This document shows positions 50,850 to 60,529 of a stretch of 64,000 nt of DNA, in pieces. The notes beneath the pieces were generated by a model. The model was not told where the DNA came from and searched no databases. It saw only the letters and a list, made by a program, of their open reading frames with translations. Source of the stretch: Allofournierella massiliensis (GTDB lineage: Bacteria; Bacillota; Clostridia; Oscillospirales; Ruminococcaceae); assembly GCF_021531255.1 (NCBI RefSeq), contig NZ_JAFBIO010000001.1:62001-126000 (forward strand), given 5' to 3'. The position numbers and the translations under genes were made by a program. Numbering within the stretch: the stretch's first letter is position 1; the number at the start of each line of letters is the position of its first letter.

Positions 50850-51869
50850 TCAGTACAGGCTGAAACGGAACACCGTCCGGGTGCAGAGTTTGCGGCCTGC
50901 CCGCAGAACGGGCGAGGGGAAACTGTAGCAGGAAAATGCGTTGGGGAAAAGCTGGGTTTCCAGGCAAATGGCGGTACGCCGGTCAATGAGGGTCCCGTTT
51001 TTGCCGGGGCGGGGGGTCAGGAAGTTGGCGGTGTAGAGCTGCAGGCCGGGCAGGTCGGTGCTCAGATCCATGCGGATCCCGCTGACTTCGCTGCACAGGG
51101 TGGCCGCATGCTGGCTGGAAAGCACGAAGTTGTGGTCATATCCGTGGCCGTTTTTCAGCTGGGGGTGATCCGCTTCGATATCCCGCCCGATGGGTTTGGG
51201 GCGCCGGAAATCAAAGGGAGTGTCTTCCACCTGAAGGAAACGCCCGGTGGGCAGGCTGGCCTCGTCGTTTTCGGTAAAACGTTCGGCTTTCAGCTGCAGG
51301 ATGTGGTTCATGGCGTAGTCGCCGCCGTTCAGGTTGAAGTAGCTGTGGTTGGTCAGGTTGACGGGGGTATCCTGATCGGTTTCGGCTTCGTAGGTGATGG
51401 CCAGGGCATTATCCGCCGAAAGGGTGTAGGTTACCCGCACCATCAGATTGCCGGGGTATCCCTCCTCGCCGTCAGGGGAAAGGCGGGAAAAGGTGATCCC
51501 GCCGGGGAAGGGAGCGGCATCCCAGATTTGTTTGTCAAAGCCTTTCAGCCCGCCGTGCAGGTGGTTGGGGCCGTCATTAGCTGCCAGGGAATAGGTGCGG
51601 CCGTTGAGGGAAAAGCTGGCCCCGCCGATCCGGTTGGCCATCCGGCCCACCGTGGCACCCAGATATCCGTCGCTGCGCTCATAGGCAGCCAGGGTGTCAT
51701 AGCCCAGTACCACATCGGTAAAGCCGCCCAGGGCGTTGGGCACGCACAGGGACTGCAGGGTGGCGCCGTAATTCAGCAGGGTGGCCGTGGCGCCGTTGGC
51801 GTTCCGCAGTCGGTAGGCAGTCACCGGTTTCTGATCCAAAGTGAGACCAAAAAGAGAATGTGTAAGCAT
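50850..51869 (-). CDS. galM: Aldose 1-epimerase (galactose mutarotase)
   Basis: A 339-residue enzyme that converts beta- to alpha-galactose before phosphorylation by GalK. Typical motifs: NYGATLQSL, GATVGRMANRIGGA, NHLHGGLKGFD (catalytic His), NLTNHSYFNL (second His) and a late GYDHNFVL; the Glu base should lie in the C-terminal ICLETQLFPN. The length is standard. It is the last gene of galKTM, 18 bases after galT. Leloir genes galK, galT and galM are all present, but no galE is in the window. Confidence 0.93.
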   Translation of the reverse strand: MLTHSLFGLTLDQKPVTAYRLRNANGATATLLNYGATLQSLCVPNALGGFTDVVLGYDTLAAYERSDGYLGATVGRMANRIGGASFSLNGRTYSLAANDGPNHLHGGLKGFDKQIWDAAPFPGGITFSRLSPDGEEGYPGNLMVRVTYTLSADNALAITYEAETDQDTPVNLTNHSYFNLNGGDYAMNHILQLKAERFTENDEASLPTGRFLQVEDTPFDFRRPKPIGRDIEADHPQLKNGHGYDHNFVLSSQHAATLCSEVSGIRMDLSTDLPGLQLYTANFLTPRPGKNGTLIDRRTAICLETQLFPNAFSCYSFPSPVLRAGRKLCTRTVFRFSLY

Positions 51870-51887
51870 AGAAAACCTCCTGAAAGG

Positions 51888-53381
51888 TTACCGCACGCTC
51901 TCGATAAAACGCAGGAAAGCCTGCTTGCCGGTTTCGTTGCGGGCATACACGCCGGCTTGCTCCAGAACCTTGGCGAACACCTGGCCAACCTCCTGCCGGA
52001 GAATCTCCTCCACATTGGAGGCGTCGGGGCTGCGGCGGGCAGCGATTTCCAGGGCCCAGTCCGCGTGGGAGGCGGTGAGAGGGTCGGCCCGGAGATCCTC
52101 ACCCTGGACCAGAGCCCGGGCGACGGCGGCCAGTTCGGTTTTCAGGCGGGCAGGCAGCACGGCCAGGCCCATGACCTCGATCAAGCCGATGTTTTCTTTT
52201 TTGATGTGATGGAGTTCGGCATGGGGATGATAAAGCCCCAGAGGATGTTCGGGGGTAGTGAGGTTGTTCCGCAATACCAGATCCATCTGGTAGTCCGTCC
52301 CGCAGCGGCGGGCAATGGGGGTGATGGTATTGTGGGGAACGTCGTCCGTATAGGCAAGGATGGTTGCGCTCTCGTCGGTATAGGAACGCCAGGCAGCCAG
52401 GATTTTATCTGCCAGGGCGATGAGCCGCTGGGGATCCGCTCCCTGCAGCCGGATCACCGAGAGGGGCCATTTCACGATGCCGGCCTGGATATCCGAAAAG
52501 CCGGGGAAAGAGACCGGGGTCTCCACCGGGGCCTTGGCCATGGCAAAATCATACCGGCCGCCCTGGAAGTGGTCGTGGGCCAGGATGGAACCGCCCACAA
52601 TAGGCAGGTCGGCATTGGAGCCCAGGAAGTAATGGGGGAACTGGGTGATGAAGTCCATCAGTTTGCAAAAGCAATCGTGATCGATCTTCATGGGGGTGTG
52701 GCTGCCGTTGAGCAGGATGCAGTGCTCGTTGTAGTACACATAGGGCGAGTACTGCAAAAACCAGGGCTGCCCGTGGATGGTCAGGGGAATCAGGCGGAGA
52801 TTCTGCCGGGCAGGGTGGTCCAGCCGGCCGGCGTAGCCCTCATTTTCCCGGCAGAGCTGGCATTTGGGGTAGGCGGTGGCTGCCGCGTTGCGGGCGGCAG
52901 CGATGGCCCGGGGATCCTTTTCCGGCTTGGAAAGGTTGATGGTGATATCCAGCTGACCATATTCCGTGTCGGCTTTCCACTGCACATCCCGGGCAATGCG
53001 GTCCCGGCGGATATAGTTGATATCGCCGCAGAAACGATAATACCAGTCGGTGGCCTGCTGGGGAGAGCGGGCATACAGCTCAAAGAAGCGGCGGATCACC
53101 TGGCTGGGGGCCGGGGTGACCCGGCCCATCAGAGAGGTATCGAAGAGGTCCCGCCCCAGGGGGGAATCATCCTGCAGAACGCCCCGGGCGAGGGCATCCT
53201 CGGTAAGGGCGTTGAGAAGAGCGGGAAGGTCGATCTCCCCGTCGGGGACCTCCTGATCCTCATAGGAATCCAGTTTCAGAATTTCCAGCAGGCTGTTCCG
53301 GGCCCAGACCAGATCTTCGGGGGGCAGAAGCTCTTTCCGGCGGGCATATTCCACCAGTGCTGCAACAGACGATGCGGACAA
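51888..53381 (-). CDS. galT: UDP-glucose--hexose-1-phosphate uridylyltransferase (Bacillota type)
   Basis: A 497-residue GalT of the longer Bacillota-type family, which lacks the classic HPHxQ layout of the E. coli enzyme. Visible features: a long N-terminal region, CQLCRENEGYAG, LTIHGQPWFLQYSPYVYYNE, PIVGGSILAHDHFQGG (catalytic His region) and YHPHAELHHIKKENIGLIEV. It swaps UMP between UDP-glucose and galactose 1-phosphate. The minus-strand gene lies between galK (36 bases upstream) and galM. Confidence 0.92.
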   Translation of the reverse strand: MSASSVAALVEYARRKELLPPEDLVWARNSLLEILKLDSYEDQEVPDGEIDLPALLNALTEDALARGVLQDDSPLGRDLFDTSLMGRVTPAPSQVIRRFFELYARSPQQATDWYYRFCGDINYIRRDRIARDVQWKADTEYGQLDITINLSKPEKDPRAIAAARNAAATAYPKCQLCRENEGYAGRLDHPARQNLRLIPLTIHGQPWFLQYSPYVYYNEHCILLNGSHTPMKIDHDCFCKLMDFITQFPHYFLGSNADLPIVGGSILAHDHFQGGRYDFAMAKAPVETPVSFPGFSDIQAGIVKWPLSVIRLQGADPQRLIALADKILAAWRSYTDESATILAYTDDVPHNTITPIARRCGTDYQMDLVLRNNLTTPEHPLGLYHPHAELHHIKKENIGLIEVMGLAVLPARLKTELAAVARALVQGEDLRADPLTASHADWALEIAARRSPDASNVEEILRQEVGQVFAKVLEQAGVYARNETGKQAFLRFIESVR

Positions 53382-53417
53382 AATAAACGCCTCCTTATGG
53401 ATTGGGGATGAGAAAGG

Positions 53418-54704
53418 TCAGATCAGCACGGCGCCGCCCACGGGCCGCACCCGCAGGAAATGGCAGCAGCCTTTGCCCAGTACTGCTTCCATGCCGGCCT
53501 GGAACTCCTGGACCCGGTCCTGCGGCACATAGGCCTGGACGGTGCCCGCAAAACCGCCGCCGTGCACCCGGACTGCTCCGTCCCCTTTCAGGAGCCGGCG
53601 GGCCAGAGCGATGGTGAGGGTGAGGGCCTGGTGGGCAGGATCCGACCAGCAGGAAAGGTTCTGCAGATGTTCGGCAGAGGACTGGCCGGACTGATTCACC
53701 AGCCGCAGGAAGCCATAGAAATCATCGTTTTCCAGCATCTGGGCCTCTTTGGCGGCCAGCTGGTTATCAGTGTAGAAGTGGATGGCCCGCAGTACGGCCC
53801 GGTCGCCCGCATGGGCCCGGAGTTCGGGCAGGTGGGACCAGATCGCCTCTTCCGGCACCTGACGCAGCACATCCTTGCCGAAGAAGCGGGCCACGGCGCC
53901 CATTTCCCGGGGAATGGCGGCATATTCATCGGTGAGATCCGCATGGTCTGCGCCCGAGTCGATCACGCAGAGGGCATAGCTGGAGGAAGAGAGGGAGTAT
54001 TCCAGCTTTTTCACCAGGGGCTTGGCGGGATCTTCAAAATCAATGGAGATGATGCCGCCCACGGCGCTGGCCAGCTGGTCCATCAGGCCGCAGGGCTTGC
54101 CGAAGAAGACGTTTTCGGCGTACTGACCGATTTGGGCGATCTGCACCATATCCAGCTCATCGCCGCAGTACAGATGGTTCAGGATCACCCCAATCATGAC
54201 CTCGTAGGCGGCCGAAGAGGAAAGCCCCGACCCGCCCAGTACGGTGGAATTCACGCAGGCATGGAAGCCATGGGGCTGGTAGCCCAGCTCACGAATCCGG
54301 GCGGCAATGCCCCGCACCAGAGCCGCCGAGCTGCCCTCTTCCTCCTTTTTGGGGGTAAGGCAGCTCAGATCCACCCGCAGTTCGGGGTAACCCTCGGAAA
54401 GAATGCGGATTACATCGTCCCCGCTGGGGCCGGCACAGGCCAGCGCGTCCAGATCCACAGCGGCGGCCAGCACCCGGCCCCGCTGATGGTCGGTGTGGTT
54501 GCCGCCCATCTCGGTGCGGCCCGGGCCGGAAAACAGCCCTACCTCCTCATCGGCGGCAAAGGCGGCCTGATAGGCGTCCAGCAGTTTCAGCAAGCGGGCG
54601 CGCTTGGTGCCCAGGGCGGAAGGCCCACAGCCGCATACGGCGCACAGACGGGCGTCCAGCCCGCCCTCCTGGATATGGCGGCGAAGATCGTTGGGATGCT
54701 GCAT
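53418..54704 (-). CDS. galK: Galactokinase
   Basis: A 428-residue GHMP-family kinase that makes galactose 1-phosphate. Motifs: GRTEMGGNHTDHQRG (sugar-binding signature), VLGGSGLSSSAAYEVMIG (phosphate loop), the CVIDSGADHADLTDEYA segment and the C-terminal GGGFAGTVQAYV. It has a small N-terminal extension over the usual 390 residues. It is the first gene of galKTM and follows a promoter with a LacI-type operator. Confidence 0.94.
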   Translation of the reverse strand: MQHPNDLRRHIQEGGLDARLCAVCGCGPSALGTKRARLLKLLDAYQAAFAADEEVGLFSGPGRTEMGGNHTDHQRGRVLAAAVDLDALACAGPSGDDVIRILSEGYPELRVDLSCLTPKKEEEGSSAALVRGIAARIRELGYQPHGFHACVNSTVLGGSGLSSSAAYEVMIGVILNHLYCGDELDMVQIAQIGQYAENVFFGKPCGLMDQLASAVGGIISIDFEDPAKPLVKKLEYSLSSSSYALCVIDSGADHADLTDEYAAIPREMGAVARFFGKDVLRQVPEEAIWSHLPELRAHAGDRAVLRAIHFYTDNQLAAKEAQMLENDDFYGFLRLVNQSGQSSAEHLQNLSCWSDPAHQALTLTIALARRLLKGDGAVRVHGGGFAGTVQAYVPQDRVQEFQAGMEAVLGKGCCHFLRVRPVGGAVLI

Positions 54705-54776
54705 GATAGATCATCTCCTGTATGTATTTTTGAGCAACACAAAATTAGAAAAAAGGGACAGTATACCCCTGATTAC

Positions 54777-54819
54777 AGTATACGGTGATTTTAGTAAAAG
54801 CACAATATGTTTACTAAAA
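54777..54819 (-). promoter_or_regulatory. galK promoter and GalR-type operator
   Basis: On the minus strand, TTGTGC (54800-54805) and TATACT (54777-54782) are 17 bases apart. Overlapping it, TTTTAGTAAA (54789-54798) and TTTACTAAAA (54810-54819) form an inverted repeat around the -35. A LacI-family dimer there would block transcription. The regulator gene lies upstream on the same strand. A second GTATAC motif pair lies at 54761-54782. The stretch 54820-54920 shows nothing else clear. Confidence 0.72.
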
Positions 54820-54920
54820 AACATGCACAAGGATTTCCCCCGGTTTTTGCGCAAAAAGACGAAAGATTTCCCCGCAAATCAAGAAGGCCGCCGGGACGGA
54901 ATCAGGGCGGCGGGAAAAAG

Positions 54921-54961
54921 AAAAAATCGCCCGGGGCTGCGGGGCAGCCCGGGCGATTTTT
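54921..54961. terminator. Terminator after the LacI-type gene
   Basis: AAAATCGCCCGGG pairs with CCCGGGCGATTTT with a GC-rich inner stem. It lies 66 bases past the stop of the minus-strand regulator gene and, with its flanking A and T runs, can act both ways. Confidence 0.87.
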
Positions 54962-55026
54962 CACGCGGATTTGTCTATCCCGAAGAAGGGCGGGAGCAAG
55001 CTTTGAAAAGGCCGCAAAAGGATCGA

Positions 55027-56058
55027 TCAGCGGCCGGGAGGGCAGACGCTCTCCCGCTGGATCAGGGAAGGGGGAACGACCACTTTCAGGGGCAGGGCAT
55101 CCGCCCCCAGGGATACCCGGCGGCTCAGCAGGTCCACGGCCAGGTGGCTCATCTCTTCCACATGGGTGCTGATGCTGGTAAGGGGAGGGTCGGTGAGGGT
55201 GCTGAGAACGGTATCGTTGAAGCTGATGATGGAAAGGTTCTGGGGAACCCGGATGCCGGCGGCCCGGGCGGCGCTTACCGCGCCAATGGCGGCTTCCTCG
55301 TTGGCGGCGATCAGAGCGGTGGGCATGGGCTCGCCGCTTTCCAGCCGACAGCTGACCACAGCCCGGGCTTCCGGCGCTGTCATGGGGGCATCCAGCAGGA
55401 AAGCCGGGTCAAAAAGCCCTTTTTCCTGCATATATTGGATAAAATATTGGCGGCGGACCTCCGGGGCGGGGCGCTTTTTCTGGTCCAGTTTGGCAGCGGG
55501 GCCCAAAAAGCCGATCCGGGTATGGCCCAAAGAAAGCAGGGAATCCAATGCCTGTTCAATGCCTACCCGGTAATTCAGCACCACCGAGTCAAAACGGGAT
55601 TCATCCGGGGAAGAATCCAGAAAGACCAGCTTGGGGCAGAGCCGGTGCAGGGTGCGGATCTGCTCTTCCGAGAAGATGCCGATGGCCAGGATCCCCTCAA
55701 AACTGCCTGCCAGGTCGGCCCGGTAAACGCCGCCCTGCTCCAGCAGGTGCAGGGTGCGGATCCGTTTGTCCCGGCAATACTGCTCGGCGTAGTTGCGCAG
55801 ATACAGGTAGTAGGGGTCGGCCAGCTGTTCCACCGGGCTGAGCATTTCGGCAATGGCAAAGCAGCCGGCCGAAGCCCGGGCCCGGGAACGGGGAGATTTG
55901 GGCGAGGTTTTGGTGGTATAATGCAGCTTGCCGGCGGCTTCCAGGATGGCGGCCCGGGTGGAATCGGTGACGCTCATGGTGGGGTCGTCGTTCAGTACGC
56001 GGGAGATGGTGGTGATGGAATAGCCGGTATATTCGGCCAGTTCCCGAAGCGTGGCCAT
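55027..56058 (-). CDS. LacI-family regulator of galactose genes
   Basis: A 343-residue LacI/GalR-type repressor. N-terminal HTH: ATLRELAEYTGYSITTISRVLN, then DSTRAAILEAAGKLHYT; the hinge is followed by a periplasmic-binding-type effector domain (IRTLHLLEQGG, RIGFLGPAAKLD, PTALIAANEEAAIGAVSAAR, ISFNDTVLSTLTDPPLTSIS). The start is ATG at 56058 on the minus strand behind AGGAGG; an upstream ATG at 56076 would place that site inside the gene. Its place before galKTM and the operator at 54789 suggest it represses that operon until galactose or a derivative binds. Confidence 0.9.
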   Translation of the reverse strand: MATLRELAEYTGYSITTISRVLNDDPTMSVTDSTRAAILEAAGKLHYTTKTSPKSPRSRARASAGCFAIAEMLSPVEQLADPYYLYLRNYAEQYCRDKRIRTLHLLEQGGVYRADLAGSFEGILAIGIFSEEQIRTLHRLCPKLVFLDSSPDESRFDSVVLNYRVGIEQALDSLLSLGHTRIGFLGPAAKLDQKKRPAPEVRRQYFIQYMQEKGLFDPAFLLDAPMTAPEARAVVSCRLESGEPMPTALIAANEEAAIGAVSAARAAGIRVPQNLSIISFNDTVLSTLTDPPLTSISTHVEEMSHLAVDLLSRRVSLGADALPLKVVVPPSLIQRESVCPPGR

Positions 56059-56325
56059 GAAACCAAGCCTCCTCATAAAATATACTGAAAAAGAAGGGAG
56101 TGTAAATGCTCTAAATACATCCAGTATAGTAAATCTTTATGTTTTGTGCAAGCGGATTGGGCGTGAAAATACCTTGTAAAAAGCAGGAAAGAGGAAATTT
56201 GCAAAAGCTGCGCAAATATGCTATTCTGGATACAATAAAATGGTAGGAATTTACGAAAACGGCGGCCGGTATCGGCCTGCCCGGAGTGAAAGACGGGCAG
56301 CCGTCAGGGATACAGGAGGCTTGTT

Positions 56326-56733
56326 GTGCATATCCAAATTCATGAGTCGGCGGAAGATTATCTGGAAACGATCCTGATGCTGAAGGAAGAAAACGGTCAG
56401 GTGCGCTCCATTGATATCGTGGGCAAATTGAATTACACAAAGCCCAGCGTCAGCGTCGCAATGAAAAAGCTGCGGGAGAGCGGGCATATCCGGATGGATG
56501 AGGACGGGTATATCACCCTGACCCCCACCGGTATGGAGATCGCCCAGCGGATCTATGGCCGGCATAAGCTGCTGAGCTCCTTTTTGCGGGAACTGGGGGT
56601 AGACGAAAAAACGGCCGCCGCCGAGGCCTGCCGCATTGAACACGACCTGAGTGAAGACACGGTGGAAAAGATCCGCCGGCATCTGGAGCAGATGCGCCGG
56701 CAAAATCCGGACGAAACCGGAGAAAAGGCATAA
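56326..56733 (+). CDS. DtxR/MntR-family metal-dependent regulator
   Basis: A 135-residue protein: an N-terminal winged helix (SAEDYLETILML, RSIDIVGKLNYTKPSVSVAMKKL) and a metal-binding dimer domain (HKLLSSFLRELGV, EACRIEHDLSEDTVEKI) like MntR, without an SH3-like end. H77, E99, C102 and H106 are plausible metal ligands by my count. It probably responds to manganese or iron. The start is GTG at 56326 behind AGGAGG. Its targets are not visible here. Confidence 0.87.
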   Translation: MHIQIHESAEDYLETILMLKEENGQVRSIDIVGKLNYTKPSVSVAMKKLRESGHIRMDEDGYITLTPTGMEIAQRIYGRHKLLSSFLRELGVDEKTAAAEACRIEHDLSEDTVEKIRRHLEQMRRQNPDETGEKA

Positions 56734-56761
56734 CCGCTTTTCCGGCATCCAGCATAGAGAA

Positions 56762-56835
56762 AAGCCTCAGGCACTGAGACTGAGGCTTGATTCGGCGCTT
56801 TTGGTCTGACCAAGACAAAAAAGCGCCGTTTTTTT
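56762..56835 (+). terminator. Two hairpins after the MntR-type gene
   Basis: AAGCCTCAG (56762-56770) pairs with CTGAGGCTT (56780-56788). Then GGCGCTTTT (56794-56802) pairs with AAAAGCGCC (about 56819-56827), followed by GTTTTTTTC. The second is a good intrinsic terminator. Confidence 0.82.
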
Positions 56836-56927
56836 CTCTGCCGAGCGATATGGCCGGGGCAAAAGGAAAAAACTTGCCCCGAAAACCGCGGCGTTTTTGG
56901 CAAATGGCAAACAAGAGGAGAAATGCC

Positions 56928-58853
56928 ATGCATAAAAGAAAGCTGCTTTTGGTGGAGAAAAGCCCCATCGACGCAGAACTGCTGAGCCTGAGCCTGCAGG
57001 AAGAATACGAGGTGGCCCGGGCGCAGGATGGCCGGCAGGGCCTTGCGCTTTTGAGGCAGGCGCATGGCGGCATCGATCTGGTGCTGCTGGATCTGACCAC
57101 CCAGGAATCGGGCGGGTATGAACTTCTGGAGCAGGTCCGCCGGGAACCCTCCCTGGCCCGGATCCCGGTCATCGCTGTGACCCGGCAGGATTCCCAGGAA
57201 GAAGCGGAGCAGGCCCTGGCACTGGGGGCAGCGGAGGTGCTGGCCAAGCCCTGCGGGCCCCTGTTGCTCCGGCGGAAGGTGGAAAGTGTGATCCGCCTGC
57301 GGGAGAGCGGCGGCCGGCAGGAGCCGGATCAGGAGGATGAGCTGACCGGCCTTCTGAAGCGGGAGGTGTTCTGCCAAAAGGCAGAAGAGCTTTTGCGGGA
57401 AAACCCAGAGGAAACCTATACGGTCTTTTGCTTTGACCTGGAAAATTTCAAGCTGGTCAATGATCTTGCCGGCCGGACCGCAGGGGACCGGCTGCTTCAG
57501 TGCGCCGCCGGCATCCTGAAGGAACAGATCCCGGAAGGCGGGCTGTGCGGCCGGCTTCGCGCGGATACCTTTGCCATCCTGGCGCCGAGCCGGGTACAGT
57601 ATGGGGAAGAGGAGTTCCGCCGGGCAAACGAACGACTGAACGGGCTGGGAATGAATGTGCGCCTTTCCCTGCGGGTGGGCATTTATAAAATAGAAGAGCG
57701 GGATCTGTCCATGAGCACGGTCTGTGACCGGGCCATCCTGGCGGCGGATTCCATACGGGGCTGGTACGGCAAGCGCTTTGCGGTGTACAATGACGAGATC
57801 CGCCAGAATCTGCTGCGGGAAAAATCCCTCATCGACGGGATGGAGCAGGCCCTGAGTGAAAAGCAGTTTGAAGTGTGGTATCAGCCCCGGTATTGCCTCC
57901 GAACCGGGCAGATCGCTGCGGCCGAAGCTCTGGTGCGCTGGCAGCACCCCCAAAAAGGGCTGCTGCATCCGGATGAATTCATATCCCTGTTCGAGCGCAC
58001 CGGGCTGATCGACAAGCTGGATCTGTATGTGTGGGAACAGGCCTGTGCCGACACGGCCCGGTGGGAAAAGCAGGGCTGCCCGGCGCTGCCGGTGTCGGTG
58101 AATGTTTCCCGGGCCGATCTGTACGACCCGGAACTGCCGGGGCGTTTGGGGGAGATCCTGCGGCGATACAGCCTCCCTGCTTCCCGGCTGCATCTGGAAA
58201 TCACCGAGACGGTCTGCGCAAAGGAGCCTCACCAGATCGTGGAGGCGGCAAAACGGCTGAAACAAGCCGGTTTTGTGCTGGAAATGGATGATTTCGGCAG
58301 CGCCTATTCCTCCCTGAATATGCTCAATGAGATGCCCATCGACCTGCTCAAGCTGGATATGAATTTTCTGCGGCATGAAAAGAACCCGGGACGGGACCGG
58401 AACATCCTATACTTTATTATTGACCTGGCCAGGTGGATGCGGCTGCCGGTTACGGCAGAAGGGGTGGAGACCCGGGAACAGGCCGACTGGCTGCGGGGGA
58501 TCGGGTGCGATTGCGGGCAGGGGTATTTCTTCTCCCGCCCATTGCCGGAAAAGGAATATCTCCAATTGCTGCGCCGCTGTAAGGAAGAGGCTTCGGTCAG
58601 ACAGCAAAACTCCGCACCGGAACCGGAAGACGGGGAAGAGGAAACCCATAGACCCACCCTCCTGATTTTGGAACGGGAAGAGGCTTACCGCCAGCTGCAG
58701 CAGCGGGTGCTGGGCCGGCGATACCATCTGGTCTGGAAAGAGAGCAGCGAGGAGATTCTGCAGGCGCTGGTCCGGGCGGATCAGGCCCTGTACCAAGCCA
58801 AGCGCCAGGGCAAGGGGCGCTGCTGCCTGTGGCAGCCGGAATCTCCCGCCTGA
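56928..58853 (+). CDS. REC-degenerate GGDEF-EAL cyclic-di-GMP phosphodiesterase
   Basis: A 641-residue protein. The receiver domain (1-120) keeps a phospho-acceptor Asp in DLVLLDLTTQ and a late VLAKPC. The GGDEF domain (about 135-290) is degenerate: the active site reads RADTF in place of GGDEF, so no synthase activity is expected. The EAL domain (about 300-545) is intact: AAEALVRWQHP, VSVNVSRADL, LEITETVC, MDDFGSAYSSL and AEGVET. The last 70 residues are odd: a receiver-like start (RPTLLILEREEA) runs directly into a GGDEF-like end (ADQALYQAKRQGKGRCCLW), as if a second module had been deleted internally. The start is ATG at 56928 behind AAGAGGAG. Confidence 0.88.
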   Translation: MHKRKLLLVEKSPIDAELLSLSLQEEYEVARAQDGRQGLALLRQAHGGIDLVLLDLTTQESGGYELLEQVRREPSLARIPVIAVTRQDSQEEAEQALALGAAEVLAKPCGPLLLRRKVESVIRLRESGGRQEPDQEDELTGLLKREVFCQKAEELLRENPEETYTVFCFDLENFKLVNDLAGRTAGDRLLQCAAGILKEQIPEGGLCGRLRADTFAILAPSRVQYGEEEFRRANERLNGLGMNVRLSLRVGIYKIEERDLSMSTVCDRAILAADSIRGWYGKRFAVYNDEIRQNLLREKSLIDGMEQALSEKQFEVWYQPRYCLRTGQIAAAEALVRWQHPQKGLLHPDEFISLFERTGLIDKLDLYVWEQACADTARWEKQGCPALPVSVNVSRADLYDPELPGRLGEILRRYSLPASRLHLEITETVCAKEPHQIVEAAKRLKQAGFVLEMDDFGSAYSSLNMLNEMPIDLLKLDMNFLRHEKNPGRDRNILYFIIDLARWMRLPVTAEGVETREQADWLRGIGCDCGQGYFFSRPLPEKEYLQLLRRCKEEASVRQQNSAPEPEDGEEETHRPTLLILEREEAYRQLQQRVLGRRYHLVWKESSEEILQALVRADQALYQAKRQGKGRCCLWQPESPA

Positions 58854-58867
58854 ACCTGCCCCGGCCC

Positions 58868-58897
58868 TTTACAATGCGGGCCGGGCAGAGGTATAAT
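58868..58897 (+). promoter_or_regulatory. glyS promoter
   Basis: TTTACA (58868-58873) and TATAAT (58892-58897) are 18 bases apart. The spacer includes the right arm of a hairpin CTGCCCCGGCCC/GGGCCGGGCAG that begins just after the previous gene. The leader to glyS (58898-58979) is GC-rich with a GGCGGCGC/GCGCCGC pair. No T-box is evident. Confidence 0.65.
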
Positions 58898-58979
58898 GTG
58901 CATCGGAACTTGCGGGGGCAGAGCGCCTTCCGCGCCGGAATAACGGCGGCGCAGCCAGCGCCGCAGTGAGGAGTATCAA

Positions 58980-60395
58980 ATGAAAAACAGCGAAAAAACA
59001 CTGGATATGATCGTCAATCTCTGCAAAAACCGCGGGTTTGTCTATGCGGGCAGCGAGATTTACGGCGGCCTGGCCAACAGCTGGGATTACGGCCCTCTGG
59101 GCGTTGAATTCAAAAACAACGTCAAAAAGGCCTGGATGAAGAAGTTCGTGCAGGAGAGCGGCCTGAACGTGGGTCTGGACGCGGCCATCCTGATGAACCC
59201 CCAGACCTGGGTGACCACCGGCCATGTGGCCAGCTTCAGCGACCCCCTGCTGGACTGCCGGGCCTGCAAGTCCCGTCATCGCGCGGATAAGCTGATCGGC
59301 GAGGCTCACCCCGAGGTGAATGTGGACGCCATGAGCTTTGATGAGATGGACGCTTTTATTGCCGGCCATGAGGATGTGGTCTGCCCCGTCTGCGGTAAGC
59401 ATGACTTCACCCCCATCCGCAAGTTCAACCTGATGTTCAAGACCGCCATCGGCGTTACCGAGGATTCTTCCAGCACCTGCTATCTGCGCCCCGAGACCGC
59501 CCAGGGCATCTTTGTGAATTTTGCCAACATCCAGCGCACTACTCGCCGCAAGCTGCCCTTCGGCGTCTGCCAGGTGGGCAAGGCTTTCCGCAACGAGATC
59601 ACCCCGGGCAACTTCACCTTCCGTACCCGGGAATTTGAGCAGATGGAATGTGAGTTCTTCTGCAAGCCGGGCACCGACCTGGAGTGGTTTGCCTACTGGA
59701 AGGACTTCTGCAAGAACTGGCTGCTGAGCCTGGGCATCAAGGAGGAGAACCTCCGCCTGCGGGATCATGAGCCTGCCGAGCTGGCCTTCTACAGCCGGGC
59801 CACTACCGACATTGAATATGCCTTCCCCTTCACCGATTGGGGCGAACTGTGGGGCATTGCCGATCGTACCAACTACGACCTGGGCCGCCATCAGGAGGCC
59901 AGCGGCAAGAGCCTGGAGTACTTTGACCCCGAGACCAACGAGCATTACATCCCCTATGTGATCGAGCCCTCCCTGGGCTGCGACCGGGTGGCTCTGGCCT
60001 TCCTGTGCGAAGCCTACGACGAGGAGCACATGACCGATGCCAAGGGCAAGGAGGATGTGCGCACCGTGCTGCGCCTGCATCCCTTCCTGGCTCCCTACAA
60101 GGCGGCAGTGCTGCCCCTCTCCAAAAAGCTGGGGGACAAGGCCCAGGAGATCCGCAGCGAGCTTTCCCGCTACTTTATGGTGGATTACGACGATGCCGGG
60201 TCCATCGGCAAGCGTTACCGCCGGCAGGATGAGATCGGCACTCCCCTGTGCATCACGGTGGACTTTGACACCGTGGGCGACGGAGAAAAAGAGGGCGACG
60301 GCTGCGTCACCGTGCGGGATCGGGATACCATGGAGCAGGTCCGCATGCCCATCAGCGAGCTGCGCGCCTACATTGAAAAGAAGATCGAATTCTGA
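58980..60395 (+). CDS. glyS: Glycyl-tRNA synthetase, homodimeric type
   Basis: A 471-residue class II synthetase of the alpha2 type. N-terminal [14 protein letters not shown], the motif 2 region [15 protein letters not shown] and [21 protein letters not shown], motif 3 [14 protein letters not shown], and a C-terminal anticodon-binding domain ([21 protein letters not shown]). Short Cys pairs (CRACK and CPVCGK) in the insert may bind zinc. It charges tRNA-Gly in the cytoplasm. It has strong codon bias. It starts behind GTGAGGAG. Confidence 0.96.
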   Translation: MKNSEKTLDMIVNLCKNRGFVYAGSEIYGGLANSWDYGPLGVEFKNNVKKAWMKKFVQESGLNVGLDAAILMNPQTWVTTGHVASFSDPLLDCRACKSRHRADKLIGEAHPEVNVDAMSFDEMDAFIAGHEDVVCPVCGKHDFTPIRKFNLMFKTAIGVTEDSSSTCYLRPETAQGIFVNFANIQRTTRRKLPFGVCQVGKAFRNEITPGNFTFRTREFEQMECEFFCKPGTDLEWFAYWKDFCKNWLLSLGIKEENLRLRDHEPAELAFYSRATTDIEYAFPFTDWGELWGIADRTNYDLGRHQEASGKSLEYFDPETNEHYIPYVIEPSLGCDRVALAFLCEAYDEEHMTDAKGKEDVRTVLRLHPFLAPYKAAVLPLSKKLGDKAQEIRSELSRYFMVDYDDAGSIGKRYRRQDEIGTPLCITVDFDTVGDGEKEGDGCVTVRDRDTMEQVRMPISELRAYIEKKIEF

Positions 60396-60529
60396 GGAAT
60401 TCTCTGCGGGGCTGCCGGAACTGCCGGCGGCCCCCTTTTCAAAAACAGAAAAAGCTGCATAAAGGGCGGCAAAAACAGCCATACAATGAGAAAGACCTTT
60501 TAGGGTCCCTGCTGCCGGGAGGAAGAAAG

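Noticed and set aside
51108-53411. Plus-strand ORF of 767 codons opposite galM and galT
   Set aside because: GalM and GalT motifs are clear on the minus strand; the long + frame is a GC-driven shadow.
58869-60482. Minus-strand ORF of 537 codons opposite glyS
   Set aside because: Class II synthetase motifs are in the + frame. The antisense frame has no domain pattern.
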